NCBI RefSeq assembly: GCF_000934685.1
Contig: NZ_JYNQ01000001.1
Location: 1,662,501 to 1,726,500 of the forward strand
DNA from: Lacinutrix sp. Hel_I_90
GTDB taxonomy: Bacteria > Bacteroidota > Bacteroidia > Flavobacteriales > Flavobacteriaceae
Reading direction: 5' to 3'
DNA: 64,000 bases
Below the pieces are notes generated by a model. That model was not told the origin of the DNA, did no database searches, and was given only the letters and a program-made list of their open reading frames with translations. The translations under genes were made by a program, and so were the position numbers. Positions 44,714-55,400 of the stretch are shown here, in pieces (within the stretch, counting starts at the first letter, position 1; every line of letters starts with the position of its first letter).

Positions 44714-46822
44714 CTATAAATCAAAATACCAATTAAACAAATCTGTTCTAATTCCTAAATTAAACCAAACCGTACTATTATTCATGACTGATAGCGTTTC
44801 TGCTTCCGGATTAAAATTACGGTAACTAATATTTGCGAAAACTTTTAAATTAGACATTGGGTTCAATAGGTAGCCGGCTTGCAAACTCGCGTTAATAGTA
44901 TTGACTTTTACACCTTGACCTATTGCTACACCGGTATCAAAAGGTCTATCAACTTCATCTCTAAAAATATCGCCTCCGTAGTTAAAAGTATCTGTCCCAT
45001 CGTTTACATCAAAACCACGAATTCCAGCGATTAATTTGGCTTCACCAAGCCATCGTTTATAACGATAGCGTCCAATTAAGACTAACTCTCTAAAGTTAGC
45101 GCCCCAAAGATGTGCCATTGGCTGGTTGTTATGAGCATAGTTTAAAACAACGGTATTGTGTGAATACGTATAAGGTCTTACTGCATTGTATTCTGCCTGC
45201 AGCATTAACTCTTTTATTTTAAAAGCATTGTAATACTTTGCACCTAACTGTAACCCGAATTTATTCTTCCAACTTTTATTACCACCTGTGACATCACTTA
45301 GTGAAAACTCATCTAAAATAAACTGTGAATACATATTAAAATTATCGCTCCACTTATATTTAGCAGAAGCACCAACAATTGCATTTCCTGCATCTTGTCC
45401 TGTTTCAAACTCTATAGCGCGATAAAAAATGATTGGGTTTAGGTAATTAACATCGAAACCTCTGTCGTTGGTATTCGTCCACACCACAGACTCAAACAAA
45501 CCTAAATTTAAGCGGGCATTTACATTCCAGCTCAAATAGTGATTTGCTATGTATTTAGTTAAAAAGGCGCCATCAACTGTCGCTTCTGGCCTAATGTCTT
45601 TTAACCAAGTATAGGTATTGGTGTATTTTATTTTCCAGAATTTGGTGTTTAGTTTTAAAAATGGATACGGACTTGCCACATCACTTTGTAACAAGGAGCG
45701 ATACCCATCACCAATAAAATTTTTACCATGACCAAACTGCACATTAATAAATTTTGCTGGTGAGTACGACAAATACGCTTCTGCTACAGGGTAATCATAG
45801 GCATCCTCTTTAAAACGTTTAGCAATACCTCTACCAGGAATCACTGCTGGATCTCCTCCTGAAGGCTTTATACTTTCGGCATATTCATTAAAATACTGTG
45901 CAAAACGCCCTTGGTTTTCATAAACTGAAGCTGAAAAATTAAATTGTTTTCCTAAGCCCCCCTGAATATAAACCCCTCTTGTGTTGTTAAATGTTGAATT
46001 AAAATCGGCATCTGTATCTTTTCCAACCTGCAAATCCAAAATAGGATCCACTGTAAACCAGTAATCCTTTCCTTGCACTTGCACTAAGTGTTCATTCCAT
46101 ATTTTTTTTCCTACCCAAGTATTCGTTTCCTTTTTTAGTGTTTCATTTTCAGCACTAAAATCGTGATATGCGGTAATGTCTTCATATAAAAAAGGTTTAG
46201 CCGCAGTATGGCTGTTTGTACCAATTAGATTTGTAGCACGATCAAATTTAGAATAAATCTCATGAGAAAATGGAATATTCAACTGACTGCTATACTCTTT
46301 ATTTGTATACGTTTGTAAATTGGCATTTACACGTTCTAATTCTTTTTTTGCTTCAATTTCTAAAGCATTATTTACTTCGGTATTATTTTGAATTGACAGA
46401 TCTCTGGTTGCAACAGTTTGGTCAACCAAAGGGATTTTTAATGTAATAGCATATTGCTTGTACGTTGGTTTCCCGTTGTAAGTCGCTGGCGTCACTTGTG
46501 GAAAGTCTTTAAACACACGAATGACCTCTGTTTTTAACGCTGCATGAACAGCATCAACATAAATAACTTTGAATGTGCCTTCTTTTTCTACTTCAAAAAG
46601 AATAACGATTTCACCTTTAAAATTTTCAACAACCACTGATTCTGGTACTTCAAAATTTTCAAATAACAAATTAAAGACCTTTGTATCAAAACAATTTTGT
46701 AGTGCCTCAAGCGGTAGTTCTTTACAACTATCAAAAACAGGTGGTTTCTCGTTTAAATATGTTTCTTGAGCGAAAGCGAAAAACTGAAAGCAAAGTAGTG
46801 TAATAATCATCCAGTACTTCAT
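44714..46822 (-). CDS. remB: RemB-like gliding/outer-membrane protein with TonB_C-like N-terminal domain
   Basis: 702 residues. A signal peptide (1-18) precedes a domain (about 28-135) resembling TonB C-terminal domains: KGEIVILFEVEKEGTFKVIYV and VTPATYNGKPTYKQYAITLKIP. The remainder is beta-strand-rich, with a barrel-like region (ENQGRFAQYFNEYAESIKPSGG, FGHGKNFIGDGYRSLLQSD, LNPIIFYRAIEFETGQDAGN) as in Wzi-type and RemB proteins, ending NLGIRTDLFNWYFDL. RemB is linked to gliding motility in Flavobacterium johnsoniae. I assign it from overall plan and locus; the exact name is less certain than the outer-membrane location. Confidence 0.65.
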   Translation of the reverse strand: MKYWMIITLLCFQFFAFAQETYLNEKPPVFDSCKELPLEALQNCFDTKVFNLLFENFEVPESVVVENFKGEIVILFEVEKEGTFKVIYVDAVHAALKTEVIRVFKDFPQVTPATYNGKPTYKQYAITLKIPLVDQTVATRDLSIQNNTEVNNALEIEAKKELERVNANLQTYTNKEYSSQLNIPFSHEIYSKFDRATNLIGTNSHTAAKPFLYEDITAYHDFSAENETLKKETNTWVGKKIWNEHLVQVQGKDYWFTVDPILDLQVGKDTDADFNSTFNNTRGVYIQGGLGKQFNFSASVYENQGRFAQYFNEYAESIKPSGGDPAVIPGRGIAKRFKEDAYDYPVAEAYLSYSPAKFINVQFGHGKNFIGDGYRSLLQSDVASPYPFLKLNTKFWKIKYTNTYTWLKDIRPEATVDGAFLTKYIANHYLSWNVNARLNLGLFESVVWTNTNDRGFDVNYLNPIIFYRAIEFETGQDAGNAIVGASAKYKWSDNFNMYSQFILDEFSLSDVTGGNKSWKNKFGLQLGAKYYNAFKIKELMLQAEYNAVRPYTYSHNTVVLNYAHNNQPMAHLWGANFRELVLIGRYRYKRWLGEAKLIAGIRGFDVNDGTDTFNYGGDIFRDEVDRPFDTGVAIGQGVKVNTINASLQAGYLLNPMSNLKVFANISYRNFNPEAETLSVMNNSTVWFNLGIRTDLFNWYFDL

Positions 46823-46882
46823 AACAAAATAGTGTGGTTAAATTTTGTGGAAAGATACTATTTTTTAAAGTATTGTAATAAA

Positions 46883-46917
46883 AAAAGGAGCTAACACCTA
46901 CAGCATTAGCCCCTTTT
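46883..46917 (-). terminator. Terminator after the second tonB-like gene
   Basis: AAAAGGAGCTAA (46883-46894) and TTAGCCCCTTTT (46906-46917) pair with one mismatch, followed on the minus strand by a U run. Confidence 0.6.
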
Positions 46918-46933
46918 AGAATATGCGAATACC

Positions 46934-47734
46934 TTAATTTTGAATATTCAAATTTATAGGTAACATGTAAGACACCTCAACAGGTCTCTCATCATTCATT
47001 CCTGGTGTCATTGTTGGTATTTTCTCTACAACACGAATTGCTTCTTTATCCAATTCTTCGTGTGGCGACCTCGTATTTAATATCTCTACCTCGCCTTGTT
47101 TGTTTATTTTAAACTGTACCCAAATTTTCTGTCTGCCTTGCAAGCCCAGTTCAGCGCCTAAATCTGGATTAAATTTATTCTGAATAAGTTTTGACAGCTT
47201 ATCCGACATACATTTTCTACGTGCATCGTTGTTAGTTGCTTTTTCACAACCGGGATACACTGGCACTTTTTGAACGGCTAAGATACTCACCGGTCCTGTT
47301 GGAGGTGTAACTTTAAAATCATTTGGATTTACCTCTGGCACTCTCTTATTCGGCTTAGGTGTATCAATAAAGGTTTTAGCTAAATCATCGGCCGCTTTTG
47401 TGTCATCATCACTAATTTCAATCTTTGAAGAAGGTATTGGCTCGGGTTTAACTGGTTCAGATTTTTGTGCCTCCTTTGGTTTTTCAATCACATAATTGTC
47501 TGGTACTAGATCAAACATATCATCGTCGGGATCTACTGAAACCTTGTAAACATAATCGTTTGTACTAGCAAACATCATCTCTAATGCGGTGTAACTCCCC
47601 AATAAACAAACAATTAACCCAATTTGAAAGTACAGTGTTGAGTTTTTTCGTAAATTTACATCATGCTTTTGTGATTTTTTCACAACTTTCTCGTTTTGGC
47701 GAACGAGGTCGTGGCTTTTCTTTGAATTGTTCAT
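46934..47734 (-). CDS. Energy transducer TonB (second of pair)
   Basis: 266 residues. The cytoplasmic N-terminus leads to one membrane helix (about 33-54, TLYFQIGLIVCLLGSYTALEMM). A charged periplasmic linker (KPKEAQKSEPVKPEPIPSS type) precedes the TonB C-terminal domain (about 170-266): VYPGCEKATNNDARRKCMSDKL, KIWVQFKINKQGEVEILNTRS, MTPGMNDERPVEVSYMLPINL. It links the proton motive force to outer-membrane receptors. Closely related to the next gene upstream, from which it is separated by a terminator. ExbB and ExbD are not in the window. Confidence 0.9.
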   Translation of the reverse strand: MNNSKKSHDLVRQNEKVVKKSQKHDVNLRKNSTLYFQIGLIVCLLGSYTALEMMFASTNDYVYKVSVDPDDDMFDLVPDNYVIEKPKEAQKSEPVKPEPIPSSKIEISDDDTKAADDLAKTFIDTPKPNKRVPEVNPNDFKVTPPTGPVSILAVQKVPVYPGCEKATNNDARRKCMSDKLSKLIQNKFNPDLGAELGLQGRQKIWVQFKINKQGEVEILNTRSPHEELDKEAIRVVEKIPTMTPGMNDERPVEVSYMLPINLNIQN

Positions 47735-47793
47735 AATAATTAAAGTTTATATGTTAATATTATGATAAAAACGCAATAAGCATACCAAAAACA

Positions 47794-47826
47794 AAAATCC
47801 CACTACTTAATTGTAGTGGGATTTTT
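47794..47826 (-). terminator. Terminator between the two tonB genes
   Basis: AATCCCACTAC (47796-47806) and GTAGTGGGATT (47813-47823) form a perfect stem flanked by A and T runs. Confidence 0.85.
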
Positions 47827-47850
47827 AATTCGTATAAAAAACTTTGTTTT

Positions 47851-48573
47851 CTAGTCTTGTACGTTAAACGATATCGGTAGAAAGAATGTAACCTTTACTG
47901 GCTTTCCACGTTGTCTTCCTGGCTTCATTTGCGGAATTAAATCCACAATACGTTGTGCCTCTTTTTCTAATCTTGGATGTGGTGCACGGGTTTTAACATT
48001 CACAATGTTACCCAATTTATCAATGGTAAAAAACACACTGATTCTTTGTTTACCACTTAAGCCTAATTCCTGACCTAATTCTAAATCGAACTTTTTCGCA
48101 ACCAACTGATTGATTTTATCCGACATACATTTTTTCTTGGCATCATTGTTTCCACTATCACAACCTGGAAAAATTGGTACGTTTTCAATAACTGCAAAAG
48201 ACACTTCAACATCTTCTTCAATTTCATCGACTACAACGTCTTCAACTTCAACTATTTCTTCTGCTTGAGTTGTCTCAGTAGATTCAATAACTGTTTCCTC
48301 GATTTCCACTTCATCTTTAACAACATCAATAACTTCTGGTGCTGGTGGTGGTGGTGGTGGCGGCGGTGGTGGTGGCGGTGCCTGATTTGTGATTGGAATT
48401 TCTTCGTCCAATTCTTCATCTACATCACGCTGTGCCATATTTCGCACACTATCATCATAGGTCTTGTAGTTGATAGCCACATATGTTAAGGTTAACATAA
48501 GCGCCATACCCACTGCAAAATAAAGAGAACTATTTCTCCCTACGTTTGATTTTGGATTTTTCTTAGGTTCCAT
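47851..48573 (-). CDS. Energy transducer TonB (first of pair)
   Basis: 240 residues. One membrane helix (about 14-33), then a poly-proline stretch of twelve Pro residues at about 67-78 and an acidic Glu/Val-rich linker spanning the periplasm. The TonB C-terminal domain follows (about 140-240): IFPGCDSGNNDAKKKCMSDKI, RISVFFTIDKLGNIVNVKTR, MKPGRQRGKPVKVTFFLPISF. It shares the GCxxxxNDAxxKCMSDK motif with its neighbour, so the two arose by duplication. The linkers differ, suggesting different receptors or ExbBD partners. Confidence 0.92.
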   Translation of the reverse strand: MEPKKNPKSNVGRNSSLYFAVGMALMLTLTYVAINYKTYDDSVRNMAQRDVDEELDEEIPITNQAPPPPPPPPPPPPAPEVIDVVKDEVEIEETVIESTETTQAEEIVEVEDVVVDEIEEDVEVSFAVIENVPIFPGCDSGNNDAKKKCMSDKINQLVAKKFDLELGQELGLSGKQRISVFFTIDKLGNIVNVKTRAPHPRLEKEAQRIVDLIPQMKPGRQRGKPVKVTFFLPISFNVQD

Positions 48574-48621
48574 ATATTTAGAATTTGTTTTGTACCGGAT
48601 GCTAAAATAACTATTATTTTA

Positions 48622-49014
48622 TCAAAAAAGCAAAGTATTATTATTTTTTAACACCCGTTTTTTTATACCCCATATTAATAATACAGCAAATACCATACCT
48701 ATTGTATTTGCAATCACGTCTTTAACATCACCTTGCCTGCTTATTGTAAGCCATCCTTGGAGTACTTCTATAAGGATACCGTAACTAAAAGAAAATAATC
48801 CGGTGATTAACAGTGCTTTATTAAATTGCATCTTAAGCTTAAAATGAAACGCCGCAAACCAAAGTAAAGTGAATAGACTATAAGCTATCGCATGGTATAC
48901 TTTATCACTGTTTAAAGGGAGGTGTTCGGCCTCTAAATTGATTTTAAATAAACTTAATGCCGTTAGCAATACTGTATAAAAAATACTTATTACTAAACTT
49001 GATTTTTTAAGCAC
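48622..49014 (-). CDS. VanZ-family membrane protein
   Basis: About 131 residues. The frame opens at 49068 inside gcvH, but the homologous N-terminus ([23 protein letters not shown]) begins at a GTG at 49012-49014 (or TTG at 49015-49017), which overlap the gcvH stop; I use the GTG. Four membrane helices with the VanZ marks [18 protein letters not shown] and [24 protein letters not shown] (the conserved E-Q and GD-V-D-N pattern). VanZ-like proteins are membrane proteins of unclear role outside teicoplanin resistance. Translationally coupled to gcvH. Confidence 0.85.
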   Translation of the reverse strand: MLKKSSLVISIFYTVLLTALSLFKINLEAEHLPLNSDKVYHAIAYSLFTLLWFAAFHFKLKMQFNKALLITGLFSFSYGILIEVLQGWLTISRQGDVKDVIANTIGMVFAVLLIWGIKKRVLKNNNTLLF

Positions 49015-49387
49015 CAATGATTGCTTTGTATTCTTCAGCAGATAACAGGCTGTCAAGTTCTGAAACATCAGACACCTTAACTTTCACCATCCAACCTGCG
49101 CCATAAGGGTCTGAATTCACTTTTTCTGGTTCGTCTTCTAATGACTCATTAAAAGCGATAATTTCACCAGATACTGGTAAATATAAATCTGAAACTGTTT
49201 TCACGGCTTCAACAGTACCAAAAACGTCTTCAGCATCTAGCGTCTCGTCTACAGTCTCTACTTCTACGTAAACAATGTCTCCTAATTCGCTTTGTGCGAA
49301 GTCTGTAATACCAACTGTAATGGTATCGCCTTCTATCTTAATCCACTCGTGGTCTTTAGTGTATTTTAATTCTGCTGGAATGTTCAT
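49007..49387 (-). CDS. gcvH: Glycine cleavage system H protein
   Basis: 126 residues. The H protein carries a lipoyl arm that shuttles the aminomethyl group of glycine between the P, T and L proteins. The lipoylated Lys63 lies in [19 protein letters not shown]. Other marks: [39 protein letters not shown]. The other glycine cleavage genes are elsewhere. It has its own promoter in the gap after sprA and overlaps the VanZ gene. Confidence 0.96.
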   Translation of the reverse strand: MNIPAELKYTKDHEWIKIEGDTITVGITDFAQSELGDIVYVEVETVDETLDAEDVFGTVEAVKTVSDLYLPVSGEIIAFNESLEDEPEKVNSDPYGAGWMVKVKVSDVSELDSLLSAEEYKAIIGA

Positions 49388-49407
49388 TATTTTATTTTAA
49401 ATTTTTA

Positions 49408-49438
49408 CAAATGTATTTAATAGAAATGGCTTTTCAAA
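49408..49438 (-). promoter_or_regulatory. gcvH-vanZ promoter
   Basis: Minus strand: TTTG (plus CAAA 49435-49438), a 19-nt spacer and TACATTTG (49408-49415). Both boxes match. It lies 20 nt before the gcvH ATG. Confidence 0.7.
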
Positions 49439-49447
49439 CAGAAACTT

Positions 49448-52400
49448 TTAATTACCAAAATTATATCTCAAAGTAATTCCAGAACGTATGGTCGTTTGTG
49501 GGAAAGCTGTTGAAATAGCGTACTCTGAGAAGGTATAATCAAAATAGAAAATACCTGTCAGGTTTTTACTAAACGAATAGTTTGCATTGTATTTTAAACC
49601 ATAAATGGTTTGACCATTGGTCACTTGATTGTTCTCTAGGTCTAAGTATCTAATTATGGTTTTATTATCTCTTACAGAAAGATTAGCTTCCATAATTAAA
49701 TCACTAACAATCGCCTTCTTAGGACCTGCAAGTTTCGATTTTATTCTAACATCTTTAAAGCGATACCCTAAGCCAAGCGCGTACTCTTTACCTTGAATTT
49801 CGGTCATTAAATTATTATCAAAACTCAATGACAGCAACCTGTCTTTTCTTACTTCAGCTAAAATCTTAATCGAGTTTTTCATCTCCATATCAATACGAAC
49901 TAATGGACTAAACAGCTCGGTTAAGTTAATATTACTATAGAGTTCTTCATTTTTAAAATTGCCTGCCTGATCTAAATCTTCAGCGGGTTGCGCTGTATAA
50001 TCTAAGCTATAATCAATAGCCGTATGGTCTAAGTTACTTCTAAATTGGTTAATGGTATATGTCGAACGGTAACCATGAGACACACTAAAACGCTTGAAAC
50101 GCTTTTTAAACCATTTCAATTTCATTAAACCGGTATACTTAACATCCCAGTTTGGTATGGGAATATTTCGAAAGGCCCCTAACTTTGTATTCTCTGCATT
50201 CTGGCCTGTATAAGCACTTAAAAAAGACGGCAATAGAACAGCTTGGCTGGTTTTACCAAAACCTAAAGGATACCCTTCTGCATCTACAGCCGTTGGATCT
50301 GCTCCCCGTTTTTGTGCCAAGCGTCTGGCAATAATTAACCTATTGGTTCTAAAATCGTCAAAGGCCTGAGAGCTCATTGCATCACTTTTACCAAAAGCGG
50401 TTGGCAGTGTAAAGGTCGAGATATTAAAGTTTCCAAAAACATTAGGCGTTAATGAATTATAATCTAGCACCCCGTCTGAACCTAAATTTCCATTTGCATC
50501 TCGCGTATCTGCAATACGGTAGTTTTCGGTATAGTTTTCGGCATAGGTTCTGGTGCCCACTACATCTATTTTTAAGTCATTAAAGGGCTCAAGGTTCGCA
50601 GACAAATCTAACTGTTTCGTTTTGTTGGCTGTATACTGTTGGTTGAAATCTGGAAAAACAGTTAGCCACCCATTTCTTGCTGCAATGTCTCTTACATCAT
50701 TCTGGCTACCAAAAGTATAGCCTAAGGTTGGTTTGGAAGTTCCTATAAAGCCTGGTGTGTCTGTATAACCTGGTAAAAATGTTCCATTATTTTCAGAATA
50801 ATTAACTTGAATTCTCTTTACAGAAGTTATTACCCCTATTCCAAAATTAGCCAATCCTGTTCCAACGCCACTTCCCTTTTTGGGTTTGTTTCCTTTTTTG
50901 TTCTCTGCCGTTTTTTCTTCACCTTCAAGACTTGGAGGACCAGATTTTGCCAAACGACTTACCTTTTCATTATCTCTTACCGCACGCTTTTTCTTAATAC
51001 CTAAGTATTTATAAAGCTTATTCATATCTAAGGTAGAGTTGATATTGTGCGTGTTACCGTTAGAGATTGAATTTCCTAAGTTATAAGTATTACCATCGTC
51101 TGCCTCAAGTGCCCCAAATAAATCTGAGCCCTTTTGCCATTGATACAACCCTTGATAAGAGTACGTCGCTTTTAAAAAATTTAGCGTGGGTATTTTATCT
51201 AATGGAATTTCATAATTCACCCCTAGTGTTTGCGAACGTCTGTTGGCATCACCCACATCAAAATAGCCATCCCAAACATCAAGTTCTGGGTTTTGTTCAC
51301 CGTTAATAATATTGTCTTTAAAATAATTTCTAACAATATTATTGTTTGCCACAGTAAAATTAAGGGCTAAGGATTTGGTTAGGTTCCAATTAACTGTGGA
51401 TTGGTAATCGAAGGTGTAATTTCTGCGGAAGAGTTCATCTAGACCAATATTGGCACCCCCTAAATCGACTTCCCTAAAACGCTGTCTATTAAATTGCCTG
51501 TTAACATCTGTATTCATGGCGAAACTTGCTGGCAATAAGTTAACATTAAAGTCTTTTAACAATTTCCAATATTTACCCGTAAATAAAGAATCGTTTTTCG
51601 CAAAGGGCTCAATAACCTTAGGCTCAAAATTATAAGCATAATTGACTCCAGTTCTTACTTGTTTATCTATTGACCGTTTAATTTCAAAATCACGATGCAT
51701 GACTTTGTTATAGGAATGGTTAAACGTTAGATTTTCAATATCGTAAAACCGTGGTTTAGAATCGCCAGTTCTATTTTTCTTAACGCCAATAAAATTAATA
51801 CTTCTTCGTTTGGTATATTCTTCAGATTGTTCCAAAATGTCATCACGGTCATCACCAGTCTCTGCAGCATCTAATCTGGTTTGAAGCTTTATATCTTCGT
51901 ATTGCTGATCGTATTCAGGAGTAATTAATTCTTCTCCCTGGCCATAGTTAAAAGGCACTTGAATGCCCCATTTTTTTGGTAATAGCTGCCCAATATTCAC
52001 ATTAGTAACCACATCGTATTGCTTCATTTCTTCTCTACTACGTTCTTGCGGGCCTTGATCTACAGAACCAAAACCAGCAGTACTCATACGTCCTGTTGCA
52101 CTGACGTTTGCAAAGTCGGCAAAATTTGTATCCACACTCAATATGGCTGCCCAACCGCCTTCGTTATCCATATCTGATAAACGCAACTCGTTATACCAAA
52201 TCTCACCACACTGATCAAAATCTGTTGCATTTTTAACCCCAACCATTAAGGTTCTTACTGCCCCAAAATTTGGATTTCCTTTAATGGCAACACGCTGCTG
52301 ACCTACTGTATAATTTTCAAATTCGTTACCCGTAATAGGCACTGGTTCGCCATTAACTACATCATAAAAGCTAGCCAAACCATTAGACAAAGACATGTCT

Positions 52401-55400
52401 GCAATACCCAAAGATTTTATTTTTTGAAGCACCTCTAAATCGAGATTTATTTCATTGGCTTCTGGCCATAAGGCTGCGCTAGAATTTCCCTTAGACACTT
52501 GAAGTGGTACTTCAATCTGGTAATAGTTTTGCGTTAAATCGTTACCCATACGAATAAACCCTACTAAATCACTATCTCCCAAACCAGGAACGTCACCGGC
52601 TTCAGCATGCATAAACATACGAATACGATTGTATTGTCTCATGTCTACACTAATATTCTTAAAAACCGCACGAGAATCATTTGGTTCTAAGTCACAAACA
52701 TTAACAACCAACGCCTGTTCATTCTGATCAATGATTGTATTATTATTATTTAACTGCTCAGCCACAACACCTGGAGGCGATGCGTAACTGCCATCATTTT
52801 CTTGTGTACTGACTGCTCCTACAGAAAATTCTGTGTCATTAAAATTTGGTGGTGTTGCCCCACCATCTAGTGATAATTGGTAGCGTCTCCAATCACTTCG
52901 TACTAAATCTAAAGTTCCAAAGCGAAAGGTGGTTTGCTCAGAAAAATCATTTAAATAAATACGTGCAAAACGAATAGAACGCAGATCGGTAATGCCATTT
53001 ACTGCCTCGACATGATCCCCTTGAACAGGCACTCTAAACTGGTACCATCGCACTTGCTCTACGTCTCCATTAGGCAATTCTCTCTGGCGTATTTTAACAT
53101 CTCTAATAAACTCTCCAATAGGATTTCCAGGAGCTAGTTCATCTGGACTATTTAAGGGTAAATTTTGACGGGTGATTTCTAATTCGTATTGAAAATAACT
53201 ATCAATCGTATTCATGGTATTGTCACGATTAATATCTTCTACATCTGGTTGTGTTGTTGAACCCCTATTGGTATCACTAAAGGTGTCTGGTGAGTTGCCC
53301 TGCACACCATTATAGCGCTTATAACGATTAAAAATATCTCCTTCTGCACTTATATAATACTGGTAGTTATCAGCTGCTGGATCTGGAAGCCCTGCAAAAG
53401 CAGGAAAGTTAATGCCTTCTTCTCCATCATCATACCCGTCGTAACCAACATCTTGATTGGTTCTTGCTTCTCCTGTAGAATCAAACGTATAGATTAAGGC
53501 TTGATTTAAAGGCACTACGGTTTCATACGTCGTTACCGGCAGTAAACTTACATTTCCATCTTGGGGTAACCCATTTTCATATTGCTTTCTACCATCGCGT
53601 AGAACATCTTCAGAAATACTTCCTAAGTTAAACACGAGCTTTCCTCCTGGATTTGTTGGATTCTCTTGAAACGGATCCTGCAACCAGAATTCAATATACT
53701 CCACATTAGATTGCTCAAAATCTGTAGAGGTAATTTGTCTTGTTATTCCTGCCCAGGCATTATCAGGATTAATCACCTGATTACCGTTTAAGTTTGTATC
53801 ACTAAAGTTATAGGGACCTCGCTCTGTGGGATGGTACGTTAAATCTAAAGTGTTTAATACTGTGGTTTGCCCTTGTGCAATGTCTTGCTGTGGAAATAAC
53901 TCCTCAACAAAAACACGAGAAGTATATAAGCCTGAGACATCATCATCTGTTAACCCACCAGGTCGTTGGCTACTATAAAAAATAGGATCGATAGTGTACC
54001 AGTTTAACAAGGCTCTATCATAGCCATTTTCTTGTCCATCAACATCAAAAGCACTTGTGCCATTTAAATTTAAGGGTCTACTTGATAAAAACCAGGCCTG
54101 CGCCGCTTTTAAATCAATCCCATTTTGGGTGCCTTCAAAATCATCAATATAAGAGGTCGCTTCACCATTAAAATCGGTGCCTTTTGGTGCACCCGGTAAC
54201 AGGTAGGCAAACTCACCACGTACAGACAAGTTAGACGGGGCATCGGTATCTATGTTTGGTAATTTGTTTGCTAAGCGCGTGAAAAAAGGCACTTCGGTTG
54301 AATAGTTACCATTAAAACCTAAGATTGTATTATTAATAGGCTCACTGTTATAGTTTGCCTTTTGTGTGATTGGTCGTTCATTCAAATTAATATAAGTGGC
54401 ACCAATTAAGAAATTTTCATTGAATTGATGTTCAACATTTAAGCCTGTAAACCGTTTGGTTTGCTGACCAAAAATCGCGTTATTTTCTGTGGTAACCTGA
54501 ATTGGCGTGTTACTGGCTTTTAAAGCTTCGTCTAAAATTTGTACACGGCCCAACTGGTAATTCACGGTATAATCTACACCTTCTACTAACACACGACCAC
54601 CAGCGGTTACTTTTACAGAACCTCTAGGCACATTAAAACCGCCAATAGCAATACCGTCACCGCCTTGAGATTTATAGCGGCCTTTTATTTGGAATTTATT
54701 TTTCTGAACCTCATCTAATGCTGCCGTTTTTGTCTTTTTATAGAGTAAATCGTAAACGTATTTTTCCTGGTTGAGATTGGGATACGTATCGAGTTCGTAT
54801 TCTGTAGCATTATTCCCAGGATTATTATCACTATCTAAAACATCGAATAAATAACGCCCAAAAGGTTCTACTTTGGTAAACACAATTTTTCCGTTTTGTG
54901 GTATTACCGTAATCCCTGGCACAAAATCAAAAAAACCATCGCCATTGGTTTGCGGATCGTTATTAAAATTTAATCGGTCTAAATTAAAAAGCCTTAACAA
55001 TGTTGTTTCACTAATAGGTTCTCCATTAAAATCGGTTCCAAAACCACCACTACCTTCAGCTGGAGTAATAAAATTTAAGGGTGCCGATTCGTTATAGAAG
55101 ATATTCAATTTAAAATCTTCCTGACTTAATTGGTAAGCACCAGTGTCGTAGATATTTTTCATCATTAAATCCCAGATTGGAAGGGATACAGACGTTACAC
55201 TACTTTTTATTAATTTTAAAACTAGATTATTATTAGTCACATTGGTTACTTGACCCTCAGTATTGGTTTCTACATCTGTTGCACCAATACCATCATTTGC
55301 AAATTCACCCACTTGAAACACTTGTCCGCCAACAGTAAACTGAAATGCCACCGCTAGTACCTCATCATTATTTAACCGCTGATTTAGTGAAATATAACCT

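Noticed and set aside
48335-48380. GGT/GGC-rich tandem tract considered as a microsatellite repeat
   Set aside because: It simply encodes the twelve prolines of the TonB linker, a normal feature of TonB.
48265-48489. Trp-rich frame opposite the poly-proline TonB linker
   Set aside because: Runs of Trp/Arg are the complement of proline codons; the TonB gene on the minus strand is clear.
49015-49068. Longer VanZ start inside gcvH
   Set aside because: The extra residues are hydrophilic and unlike the family's start; a GTG or TTG at the gcvH stop gives the expected N-terminus.
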